Virus record (IMG/VR): IMGVR_UViG_3300008266_000134
Span: 1-40,332 of that record
DNA from: a virus
Strand: one strand, 5' to 3'
DNA: 40,332 nucleotides
In this document: positions 1 to 5,750 of the stretch, piece by piece
Position numbering within the stretch: position 1 is the first letter of the stretch
Layout of the letters: each line of letters starts with the position of its first letter
Position numbers and translations under genes: made by a program
Notes under the pieces: model-generated
Seen by the model: the letters and a program-made list of their open reading frames with translations, nothing else
The model's database searches: none
What the model was told of the DNA's origin: nothing

Positions 1-1
1 G

Positions 2-26
2 TGTAAGTGATCATTGATATCTGGAC
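2..26 (+). repeat. Left terminal transposase-binding site (L1)
   Basis: The tip TGTA (2-5) is followed by a GATATCTGGA core ending at 25. The right end read inward has TGTA, then GAATTCTGGA, with identical 24-base geometry. This is the pattern expected of paired MuA-type end sites. The assignment rests on symmetry between the two ends and not on any known consensus for this phage. Confidence 0.8.
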
Positions 27-29
27 GCC

Positions 30-66
30 GGGATTTCGCGGGATTGGGCGGGACTTGGTGGGACGG
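30..66 (+). repeat. Four 10-bp phased GGGA repeats beside the left end
   Basis: GGGA occurs at 30, 40, 50 and 60, exactly 10 bp apart, in units resembling YGGGAYTTSG. A further isolated GGGA lies at 109 in the context GGTGGGACG. The period is close to one helical turn, so the motifs face the same side of the DNA. No gene covers the repeats. They could bind a phage or host protein that bends or marks the left end. Confidence 0.75.
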
Positions 67-122
67 AAGGCGCGGAAAACCGGCAAAAAACGGCGATTTC
101 GGCATGGTGGGACGCCCGGCGC

Positions 123-135
123 TCGATGTCTAGAA
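123..135 (+). repeat. Candidate second left-end site (L2)
   Basis: TCGATGTCTAGAA resembles the right-end site TCGATTTCTGGAA, with two differences in 13 bases and the same orientation as L1. A second left site about 100 bp inside the end matches the general layout in Mu. A weaker, oppositely oriented match (TTCCAGAA) is at 346-353 and could be L3. The call depends on similarity alone. Confidence 0.5.
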
Positions 136-454
136 AAATGGTGAATTTAGACAGCGCGGCAGCGTGCGGCGCGGATTGGCGCTTGTTGGCGGGGCTTCTG
201 CACAGTGGGCCTTAGGCGACGCTAAAAGCGCCCTTAAAGCCGGAAAACAGGCGTTTAAGGGACGCCGAGGAGCGGCCTTTCCCGAGCGGCTCGACGACAG
301 CAATGGCCTAGGTGGGGGTCGGCAACCGGGACGATGGCATCCCAGTTCCAGAAGAAGTGGGATGCTGGCCGTTGGAGGCGGAAATCCGCGACTTTTCAAA
401 GCGGGGCCGGTGTCATACCCATTGCGCGGGCAAGCCGAACTGGGATGGCATTCG
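136..454. other. Left-end non-coding region
   Basis: No convincing gene is seen here. Open frames exist on both strands, but they have no good ribosome site and read as shadows of GC-rich sequence. The stretch may hold further transposase or accessory-factor sites, including the possible inverted site at 346-353. Confidence 0.5.
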
Positions 455-613
455 ATGATCAGTCAAGGCGTCAGGAGGGCGATCGGCCAGAGCGCTTTGG
501 GCGTTGGCCTTGCCATCTTGTGCCTGGCGCTGGACATGCGGATGCTGGGCATGGTGACGCTGGGCAGCGCGGCGATCTGGCTGGGCGTGGCGCTCTATCG
601 CGCATCGAAATAG
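455..613 (+). CDS. Small two-helix membrane protein
   Basis: The product is 52 residues. A short basic start is followed by two hydrophobic stretches (about residues 13-27 and 31-48) and ends RASK, so it is probably an inner-membrane protein with two spans. The frame stays open upstream to 164, but that extension is low-complexity and not protein-like. The ATG at 455 follows a purine-rich GGGATGG and starts where membrane-protein character begins. The gene lies 17 bp before the thermonuclease gene on the same strand, so the two may be co-transcribed. I do not recognise the family. Its site at the extreme left end suggests an accessory (moron) gene. Confidence 0.5.
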   Translation: MISQGVRRAIGQSALGVGLAILCLALDMRMLGMVTLGSAAIWLGVALYRASK

Positions 614-630
614 AGGCAGGCGGTCGACCT

Positions 631-1023
631 ATGGCGGGATACCAACTTGGCCTTCTAGCCTGGCTGATTGCAATCACGGGGCTGGCCGGCTCGGCGCTGG
701 CGGATCCTTGCCATGCGAAGCTGCCGCACCAGGGAGACACGTTCGAGGGGCGCGTGACCTATGTCGGCGATGGCGACAGTCTGTGCGTCGGGAAGGTGCG
801 CGGCGGAGTCGAGGTGCGACTGACGGATTTCAATGCGCCCGAACTGAGCGAGCGCGAAGGCGCGGCGGCTAAGGCGGCGCTGGACCACATTGCGCGCGGG
901 CGCGAAGTCACATGCCTGGCAGAGCATCGGAGCTATGACAGGATCGTGGCGGTCTGCCGTTTGGATGGCGTGTCGATCGGCGAGCTCATGCGCCGCGCGG
1001 GGATCAACGAAGGTGGCCGCTAA
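631..1023 (+). CDS. Secreted thermonuclease-like (SNase family) protein
   Basis: The protein has 130 residues. A hydrophobic signal segment (about 5-22) ends in SALADP, suggesting signal-peptidase cleavage near residue 25 and export to the periplasm. The rest is a compact staphylococcal-nuclease fold. GDGDS (46-50) supplies the calcium-site aspartates, R63 (VRL), E71 (APE) and R104 (YDR) match the catalytic Arg-Glu-Arg trio, and the C-terminal GELMRRAG motif is typical of the family. All key residues are present, so it should be an active phosphodiesterase cleaving DNA or RNA. The ATG at 631 was chosen because it begins the signal peptide; the frame is open further upstream without merit. It overlaps the convergent lipoprotein gene by 20 bp. 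It could degrade incoming or extracellular DNA in a lysogen. Confidence 0.8.
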   Translation: MAGYQLGLLAWLIAITGLAGSALADPCHAKLPHQGDTFEGRVTYVGDGDSLCVGKVRGGVEVRLTDFNAPELSEREGAAAKAALDHIARGREVTCLAEHRSYDRIVAVCRLDGVSIGELMRRAGINEGGR

Positions 1024-1408
1024 CGTTGTTGGACGGATCAGCATTTGTCAGGCGATCGACGCATGGTTCTACGTGTTTCGCTCGCATCGTCTCCGTCAAA
1101 CCAAAAACCGAGTCCGGTTCCAGCCCTATAATTCGAGTCTCGGTCTGGCTTGTCTCTAGAAACTGAAGAATAAAGGCGGTTCCCCAAATAATCTCTGCCT
1201 TTCCCTGTGTCTTCAGAGGCGTGTAAGTCACAAAATAGGGCCGGTCATTCGGTGGCGCTCCCATGCTCGCAAAAGTACACTCTGCAAGATCGTAAGCATT
1301 CACCGGGTAGACTACGTCCAATTTGGCGGTCGTTGAATGGCTCACCATACAGCCTGAGAGCCAGATACACCCGCAAATTGCCGCTAGAACGCCGCCTTTG
1401 TTCTTCAC
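1004..1408 (-). CDS. Small predicted lipoprotein
   Basis: The product is 134 residues. It starts with a lysine-containing n-region, a hydrophobic stretch and a lipobox LSGC (cysteine at residue 20), so it should be a lipid-anchored envelope protein. The mature part has three further cysteines, no recognised domain, and less extreme GC bias than the early genes. It is the last gene of the leftward set behind the repressor (repressor, small membrane protein, lipoprotein), so it is probably expressed in the lysogen. Its 3' end overlaps the end of the nuclease gene on the other strand by 20 bp. A role in lysogenic conversion, such as altering the surface or excluding other phages, is inference. 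Confidence 0.65.
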   Translation of the reverse strand: MKNKGGVLAAICGCIWLSGCMVSHSTTAKLDVVYPVNAYDLAECTFASMGAPPNDRPYFVTYTPLKTQGKAEIIWGTAFILQFLETSQTETRIIGLEPDSVFGLTETMRAKHVEPCVDRLTNADPSNNVSGHLR

Positions 1409-1465
1409 ATCGCCCTCTCTAAAAAGCCGGCAAGGTCGATCACTGCCATGCGCGATGGGTTGCCG

Positions 1466-1714
1466 TTAGCCGCGAAACTGGGCTGGGTATTTGACCAGGG
1501 GCGGCTCGGCGGCGTGACCGCTGGAAGATGACGAGGCCTGCTTCTGGCGTCCGATGGCGTCGACGATCCGCGAGGCGGCGATCAGGACGATGCCGCTGAG
1601 GAAGATCAGGGCAGAGGTCGGCCAGATGGCTGCTGCGCCGATCATGGTGCCGAAGCCGCCCACGAACAGGCCGGCACAGCCCAGCGCCACGAAGATTATT
1701 CCGAAAAACAGCAT
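1466..1714 (-). CDS. Small membrane protein downstream of the repressor
   Basis: The product is 82 residues, with two hydrophobic segments (about 3-27 and 31-50) followed by a Ser-rich, soluble tail containing SSSSSG. Its start lies 22 bp past the stop of the repressor gene on the same strand, so it is probably in the repressor transcript and made during lysogeny. I do not recognise a family. Small membrane proteins in this position can act in superinfection exclusion, but nothing in the sequence proves that. Confidence 0.6.
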   Translation of the reverse strand: MLFFGIIFVALGCAGLFVGGFGTMIGAAAIWPTSALIFLSGIVLIAASRIVDAIGRQKQASSSSSGHAAEPPLVKYPAQFRG

Positions 1715-1736
1715 GGCTACGCGCCTCTTCCAGTGA

Positions 1737-2393
1737 CTACATCGCCCTGGCTGCCCAGAGCAGCCGGCCGATGATTGCGATTTTGTTCAGCTGTGCGCCC
1801 TTGACCACTTCTTCAGGGTACGCCGCGTTGTCGGAGATCAGCATCAGGCCGTCGACCAGGCGTTTGACGCGTTTCACCCTCGCCTCGTCGTCCTGGACGA
1901 ACGCGAAGATACCGTCCGAGACGCGGTTGTCGCCGGTATCGACGATGGCCTGAGCGCCATCGGGCAGCCGGTCGCCCATCGAGTCGCCGATGATCTCGAA
2001 CATCACGAGCCCGTCCGGTGAACGGCGCTTCAGGGTGTGCTTGAGGAAATTCGCGGTGAAGGGAATCCGGTCGATCACCGGCGCCCGTTCGTTCCAGGCG
2101 CCGGGGCCAGCAGCGAGCCGGACATCGTAGAGCGGGATCCTGACGATCGAGCCGTCCGGACCGTCACCCTTGGCGAAGACAAGCCAGTCGAGCGACACGC
2201 CGAGAACGCCAGCCAGGCGCGCCACGATGTCGAGGCGCGGACCGCTCTTGCCGTCCCTTGGGTTGATGTATCCCGATATCACGCTTTGGCTCACTCCCGC
2301 CTCGGTTGCGACCTCCTGGAGCTTCCTGGGAAAGATCGCATCGCGCAATCTCGATGAAAAACCGTCGAAATCGAAGCCTGTTTCTTCATTCAT
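1737..2393 (-). CDS. CI/LexA-like phage repressor (HTH plus S24 peptidase)
   Basis: This is the master repressor of lysogeny, 218 residues from the chosen start. An N-terminal helix-turn-helix (about 25-70, around AGVSQSVISGYI) is followed by an S24 self-cleavage domain. Ala-Gly at 95-96 (in RLAAGPG) is the likely cleavage site, S138 (GDSMG) the nucleophile, and K174 or K177 (RVKRVKRL) the base. Induction is therefore probably RecA/SOS-dependent, unlike Mu's own c repressor. The frame extends to a GTG at 2429, but that start would lie on operator 1. The ATG at 2393 has a weak GGAT about 10 bases upstream. The gene diverges from ner across an operator array with which it very likely interacts. 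Confidence 0.9.
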   Translation of the reverse strand: MNEETGFDFDGFSSRLRDAIFPRKLQEVATEAGVSQSVISGYINPRDGKSGPRLDIVARLAGVLGVSLDWLVFAKGDGPDGSIVRIPLYDVRLAAGPGAWNERAPVIDRIPFTANFLKHTLKRRSPDGLVMFEIIGDSMGDRLPDGAQAIVDTGDNRVSDGIFAFVQDDEARVKRVKRLVDGLMLISDNAAYPEEVVKGAQLNKIAIIGRLLWAARAM

Positions 2394-2415
2394 GATGAAT
2401 TCGCATCCGTGAAGC

Positions 2416-2446
2416 TTGATTTTCATCACGAACGCATGTTCATTAT
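2416..2446 (+). promoter_or_regulatory. Candidate rightward early promoter
   Basis: TTGATT (2416-2421) could be a -35 element, with TTCATT (2439-2444) at 17 bp or CATTAT (2441-2446) at 19 bp as the -10. The match is modest, but it lies in the only AT-rich spot of the divergent region and is overlapped by repressor operators 1 and 2, as expected of a repressed early promoter. Confidence 0.4.
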
Positions 2447-2478
2447 CACGAACGTGATTTGAAATGCGGGAACGTGAT
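2425..2478 (+). promoter_or_regulatory. Three repressor operators in tandem, 20 bp apart
   Basis: Site 2 (2445-2458, ATCACGAACGTGAT) is a near-perfect dyad with arms ATCACG and CGTGAT around AA. Site 1 (2425-2438) keeps the left arm and site 3 (2465-2478) the right arm. They start at 2425, 2445 and 2465, an exact 20-bp step, so bound dimers would line up on one face of the DNA. The array separates the repressor gene from ner and covers the candidate early promoter and the ner start. It is most likely the CI-like operator; Ner could also bind. Confidence 0.8.
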
Positions 2479-2767
2479 GCGCCGACGCTGGCACCCTGAA
2501 GACATCAAGGCCGAGGTCCGAAAGACCGGCACAACCCTGACTCGCCTCGCGCTGGAAAGCGGGCTTGATGCCAGTGCATGCCGGGTTGCGTTGGTGCGGC
2601 CCTATCCACGAGCGGAGCAGGCAATATCCGAGCTTCTGGGTGTCTCCCTGCATTTGCTGTGGCCGGCGCGATACGAAGCCTCGGGCCGGAGGCGCAGTCA
2701 TCACGTTCGTGAAACGTCTATCACGAACCGCCGTGAGTCGCTGCGTCAAAACGGACAGGCGGCCTAG
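2477..2767 (+). CDS. ner: Ner-like DNA-binding regulator
   Basis: The protein is 96 residues from the ATG at 2477; an in-frame TTG at 2459 would add six. The core RRRWHPEDIKAEVRKTG followed by TLTRLALESGLD and a second helix before YPRAEQAISELLGVS matches the Ner/Nlp family. These are small single-domain helix-turn-helix proteins that repress the phage early and repressor promoters after early expression starts. The C-terminal 25 residues are basic and not conserved, and their DNA contains operators 4 and 5. The gene is divergent from the repressor and is the first gene of the early transcript. Confidence 0.88.
   Translation: MRRRWHPEDIKAEVRKTGTTLTRLALESGLDASACRVALVRPYPRAEQAISELLGVSLHLLWPARYEASGRRRSHHVRETSITNRRESLRQNGQAA
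2700..2733 (+). promoter_or_regulatory. Second operator pair inside the 3' end of ner
   Basis: ATCACGTTCGTGAA (2700-2713) is the same dyad as the main operator with a TT centre, and ATCACGAACCGCCG (2720-2733) keeps its left arm. They are again 20 bp apart. They sit 37-70 bp before the ParB-like gene and about 250 bp from the main array, so they could serve an internal promoter or support DNA looping by the repressor. Confidence 0.72.
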
Positions 2768-2769
2768 AC

Positions 2770-3681
2770 ATGGCAGACGCAGTATCCGCCGCGCCCCAGC
2801 CCGGCCCGGACGCAGAAAAGATCGAGGTGATCGACATCGAGGCGATCCGGGTTGTCGACCGGTTGCGGCCAGTTTCTGAGGCGCATGTACAGTTCCTGGT
2901 CGGCGACATCTGGCGGAACGGGCTGCTGACGCGGATCGAGGTTTGTCACGAAGGCGAGGGCTACCGCCTGGTGGCCGGCGCGCATCGGCTGGAGGCCTGC
3001 GTCCGGCTGGGCTGGACGGAGATCAATGCCCGCATCGTCGACCATGAGACGCTGACGCGGCGGTCGCGGGAGATCAGCGAGAACCTGGTGCGGCACGAGC
3101 TGAGCCCGCTGGACCGGGCCGCGCATGTGGCTGAGTGGTATCAGATCGAGCTGCAGCGGCGCGGCACGACGCTGGGCGACCACAAGCAGAAGATGGGCTC
3201 CATCGCGCGCTGGGCCGACCGGGTGAAAACTGAGGGCGGCGATGCGGCGGAAATGATTTCCGGCGCATACGACCTGCAAGACCAACTCGCCGAAAAGCTG
3301 GGCCTTACGGCCCGAACAATCCGCAATGACATCGCCCTCTATCGCGGCCTGAAACCTGAGGCTGTCGCCAAGCTGCGCGAGACGCCAATTGGGTCGAAAA
3401 CTTCGCAACTGCTGGCCCTGGCGAAGATGCATCCGGATGACCAGGCCAGCGCTGTTGAGGCGATCGCCTCGGGCAAGGCCAGCACGGCTGCAGGGGCGCT
3501 GCATCTGCTGGGCGGCGGGCGGGAAGAGCGGCCCGAGGAGAAGCACCTGAAGGTGGCCCTGGCGGCGTTCCGCCGCCTAACGGCCAAGGGCAAGGCCGAT
3601 TTCCTGTCCGCCATGTCGGGCGATCCGCTGCCCAAGGGTTTTGCGGTGACCGTGCCGCCCAAAAAGGGAGCAACGCCATGA
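2770..3681 (+). CDS. ParB/Spo0J-like nuclease-domain protein
   Basis: The product is 303 residues. The N-terminal half is a ParB N-terminal domain: GAHR at 70-73 is the nucleotide-binding/catalytic box, and ENLVRHELSP (104-113) the second conserved block. A central helix-turn-helix (about 155-175, around LGLTARTIRNDI) follows, then a helical C-terminus. The family uses CTP to clamp DNA or, in phage versions, may have nuclease or regulatory roles. No ParA partner is encoded, so plasmid-style partition is unlikely. Genes of this type occur in early regions of alphaproteobacterial Mu-like phages. Its stop overlaps the next start (ATGA), so it is translationally coupled. Confidence 0.85.
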   Translation: MADAVSAAPQPGPDAEKIEVIDIEAIRVVDRLRPVSEAHVQFLVGDIWRNGLLTRIEVCHEGEGYRLVAGAHRLEACVRLGWTEINARIVDHETLTRRSREISENLVRHELSPLDRAAHVAEWYQIELQRRGTTLGDHKQKMGSIARWADRVKTEGGDAAEMISGAYDLQDQLAEKLGLTARTIRNDIALYRGLKPEAVAKLRETPIGSKTSQLLALAKMHPDDQASAVEAIASGKASTAAGALHLLGGGREERPEEKHLKVALAAFRRLTAKGKADFLSAMSGDPLPKGFAVTVPPKKGATP

Positions 3682-3899
3682 AGCTGGCCCTGACACCCAC
3701 TGCGACGATCCAGATGATCGACGGCATTGAATGCCGGGTCTGGGAGGGCGCTGACGAATACGGCACGCCGGTCAAGGTTTGGATCCGCATGGTGTCGCCG
3801 CAGACGCATGACGAGAACCGCCTGGCGCTGTTCGACGCGGCGCTGGCGGCGCTGCCTGAGCCGCAGATGGCGGCCATCGACATGAGGTTCGTCTCCTAA
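3678..3899 (+). CDS. Early small protein, unknown
   Basis: The product is 73 residues, soluble and mildly acidic, with a beta-rich N-terminus (ATIQMIDGIECRVWEG) and a helical C-terminus. No family is recognised. The start ATG overlaps the ParB-gene stop, and the stop overlaps the next start (TAATG). The tight coupling on both sides is the main evidence that it is real. Confidence 0.65.
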   Translation: MKLALTPTATIQMIDGIECRVWEGADEYGTPVKVWIRMVSPQTHDENRLALFDAALAALPEPQMAAIDMRFVS

Positions 3900-4096
3900 T
3901 GGCTGGCAAACGCACATCCAAGCTGCGCCGCGAGCCGCGGTGCCTGGGCTGCGGATCGAATGAGGGCGTCCTGGTCCTGCTGCGCCGCAAATGGCTGAAG
4001 CTGGACGAGGCAACGTCGATCGGCGTGTGCAGTTCCTGCGAGGACAAGGTCCCGGTCTTCGAGCGGCAGATGAAACTGATGGGAAGGGCCGCCTGA
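3899..4096 (+). CDS. Small zinc-ribbon-like protein
   Basis: The product is 65 residues and very basic at its start (MAGKRTSKLRREPR). Two cysteine pairs, CLGC and CSSC, about 27 residues apart, fit a small zinc ribbon that could bind DNA, RNA or another protein. No named family is recognised. It overlaps both neighbours (TAATG upstream, TGATG downstream), so it belongs to the coupled early operon. Confidence 0.65.
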   Translation: MAGKRTSKLRREPRCLGCGSNEGVLVLLRRKWLKLDEATSIGVCSSCEDKVPVFERQMKLMGRAA

Positions 4097-4290
4097 TGGC
4101 CCGCCACGGCAAGCGCCCCGTTGAGATCGAGTGCACGCTGGTGCGTCAGAGCGAGCTGGCCTGGCTGGTCAATGATGGCGACCGGTCCGTCTGGATCCCA
4201 AAGCGGGTCGGCGAGCTGGAGGGCGCGGGCGGGGCTACGTTCGTGCTGACGATCAGTGAAGACCTGGCCTACGAGAAGGGTCTCATCTGA
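4096..4290 (+). CDS. Early small protein, unknown
   Basis: The product is 64 residues from the ATG overlapping the upstream TGA. The frame opens earlier, at 3991, but that would bury it in the preceding gene. The protein seems a small beta-rich domain (IECTLVRQSELAWLVNDG) ending in an acidic helix. It has no recognised family. It is coupled to the next gene by ATGA-type overlap. Confidence 0.6.
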   Translation: MARHGKRPVEIECTLVRQSELAWLVNDGDRSVWIPKRVGELEGAGGATFVLTISEDLAYEKGLI

Positions 4291-4493
4291 TGGCCGAGGC
4301 GCGGGGTTCGATCATCGTCCTGCTGTCGGCGGCTAACAATGCCGACCGTGCGTCCGCCGATCTGGGCGGGCTGGTCGCCGCGATCGACGGCGCGGATCTG
4401 CGCGCGCGGGTGGGCGAGATTTCTCACAGCCTGAGCCTGATCGTGCGCGAGCTGAAGGACCTGGCGGCCGCGCATAGCGGAGGCCGTCACTGA
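4290..4493 (+). CDS. Early small helical protein, unknown
   Basis: The product is 67 residues, predicted largely helical, with Ala-rich amphipathic segments and no membrane span or cysteines. It sits between two genes with one-base stop/start overlaps, which supports it as a real cistron. No function can be assigned. Confidence 0.55.
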   Translation: MAEARGSIIVLLSAANNADRASADLGGLVAAIDGADLRARVGEISHSLSLIVRELKDLAAAHSGGRH

Positions 4494-4915
4494 TGGTGGC
4501 CTATTCCTTCAACACCGCGTTTATCGCCGACATCGAGGCAGGTACGAAGCGCCAGACCATCCGGCTGCCGCGCAAGCGTCACGCGCGGCCTGGCGAGATG
4601 GTGCAGCTGTTCACTGCCATGCGGACGAAGCACTGCCGCAAGATCATTCCCGATCAGATCTGCGTTGGCGTCGACGAGGTGATCTTCGATCTGAGGGGCC
4701 TGCCGACGCTGCAGGTCAACGGCATCCCCGTCATCGACGATGAGGCTGATGCCTATGCGCGAGGTGATGGCTTTCATGGCTTCGCCCGTCGCGCCCTCGG
4801 AGAGGTAAAGCCCTTCGATCATATGAGCTACTGGTGGCAGCGGGTCCATGGCCGCATCCTGTTTTCAGGCGTTGCCATCCGCTGGCAGCCGCCCGAAGAG
4901 GGCCAGCCCGCATGA
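4493..4915 (+). CDS. ASCH/PUA-like domain protein
   Basis: The product is 140 residues. The N-terminal pattern SFNTAFIADIEAGTKRQTIR and the C-terminal GFHGFARRAL ... MSYWWQRVHG ... FSGVAIRW fit an ASCH domain. This is a PUA-like beta-barrel thought to bind RNA or modified nucleotides, and some relatives hydrolyse N4-acetylcytidine. It is common in phage early regions. The exact substrate is not visible. The gene overlaps its downstream neighbour by four bases. Confidence 0.65.
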   Translation: MVAYSFNTAFIADIEAGTKRQTIRLPRKRHARPGEMVQLFTAMRTKHCRKIIPDQICVGVDEVIFDLRGLPTLQVNGIPVIDDEADAYARGDGFHGFARRALGEVKPFDHMSYWWQRVHGRILFSGVAIRWQPPEEGQPA

Positions 4916-5253
4916 CCCGACCGGCGGTCCTGACACGGCATGGCGAATACCGGCTGGCGCGTCGGCTGGGCGTCGGCAAGCGCGCGGCCGCACACGCGGC
5001 CGAGGTGGCGCTGGCGCAGGGCACCGCGCTGGCTGCGACGCGCGGCCGACTGCGCCGCTACCTGGATGACCGTGCCGACCCGGAGCGGCCTGCGCACATC
5101 GTTGTCCATTGCGGGCATGTCTATGTCTTCGCCCTGGAGCAGGGTCCGCTGATCACGCTGTGGCCGCTGCCCGGCCATCTGCGCCAGATGAAATCCGTCA
5201 ACGGCCACGGTGCGCATCCTTACCGCATCGCGGACGAGGAGGCGGAAGGCTGA
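4912..5253 (+). CDS. Early protein, unknown
   Basis: The product is 113 residues starting at the ATGA overlap; the longer frame from 4834 lies inside the preceding gene. The N-terminal half is helical and Arg/Ala-rich (RLARRLGVGKRAAAHAAEVA). The C-terminal half is beta-like (HIVVHCGHVYVFALEQG PLITLWPLP). It has a plausible nucleic-acid-binding charge pattern but no recognised family. It is coupled to the next gene by TGATG. Confidence 0.6.
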   Translation: MTRPAVLTRHGEYRLARRLGVGKRAAAHAAEVALAQGTALAATRGRLRRYLDDRADPERPAHIVVHCGHVYVFALEQGPLITLWPLPGHLRQMKSVNGHGAHPYRIADEEAEG

Positions 5254-5750
5254 TGGCTACGAAGCGCTCTCGCTTCCCCAAGAACGACGCCCAGGGCGAC
5301 CTGTTCCAGGACGCGCGCGCGCTGTACCCGGTCGAGACGCCGCAGGGCGTCATCACCGGATCGGATTTCCGCATCCGCATGGCGCAGGCGATTTCCGAGG
5401 CGCTGCATGAGAGCGGCAAGTCGCGCGGCCGCGTCGCAATGGAGATGACTGAAGCGCTGGGCGAGCCGATCAGCGAGCACATGCTGAACGCCTATGCCAG
5501 CGCCTCGCGGGAGGGCCACGACATTTCGATGACGCGCCTGCGCGCGCTGATCCAGGCGACCGGCCAGATCTGGCTGCTGAACGTGGCGACCGAAGGCCTG
5601 GGCGTGACCGTGCTGGCCGGCGCCGATGCTCTGTTCGCGCAGCGCGGCCTGATCGCCCGCCAGATCGAAGAGCTGAAGTCCCGCGAGCGCCTGCTGGCGC
5701 GCACCATGCCGGTGAGTCCGGTCACGCCAGCGGTGCGAGGACGTCGCTGA
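5253..5750 (+). CDS. Protein immediately upstream of the transposase, unknown
   Basis: The product is 165 residues. The N-terminus contains LFQD, then helical segments including RIRMAQAISEALHESGKSRGRVAMEM, which could be a helix-turn-helix, and a middle hydrophobic helix WLLNVATEGLGVTVLAG. It starts at the ATG overlapping the previous stop and ends in a TGATG overlap with the transposase gene, so it is probably co-produced with it. Similar-sized proteins sit before the transposase in other Mu-like phages, but I cannot name a function. A role in transposition or its control is inference from position. Confidence 0.6.
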   Translation: MATKRSRFPKNDAQGDLFQDARALYPVETPQGVITGSDFRIRMAQAISEALHESGKSRGRVAMEMTEALGEPISEHMLNAYASASREGHDISMTRLRALIQATGQIWLLNVATEGLGVTVLAGADALFAQRGLIARQIEELKSRERLLARTMPVSPVTPAVRGRR

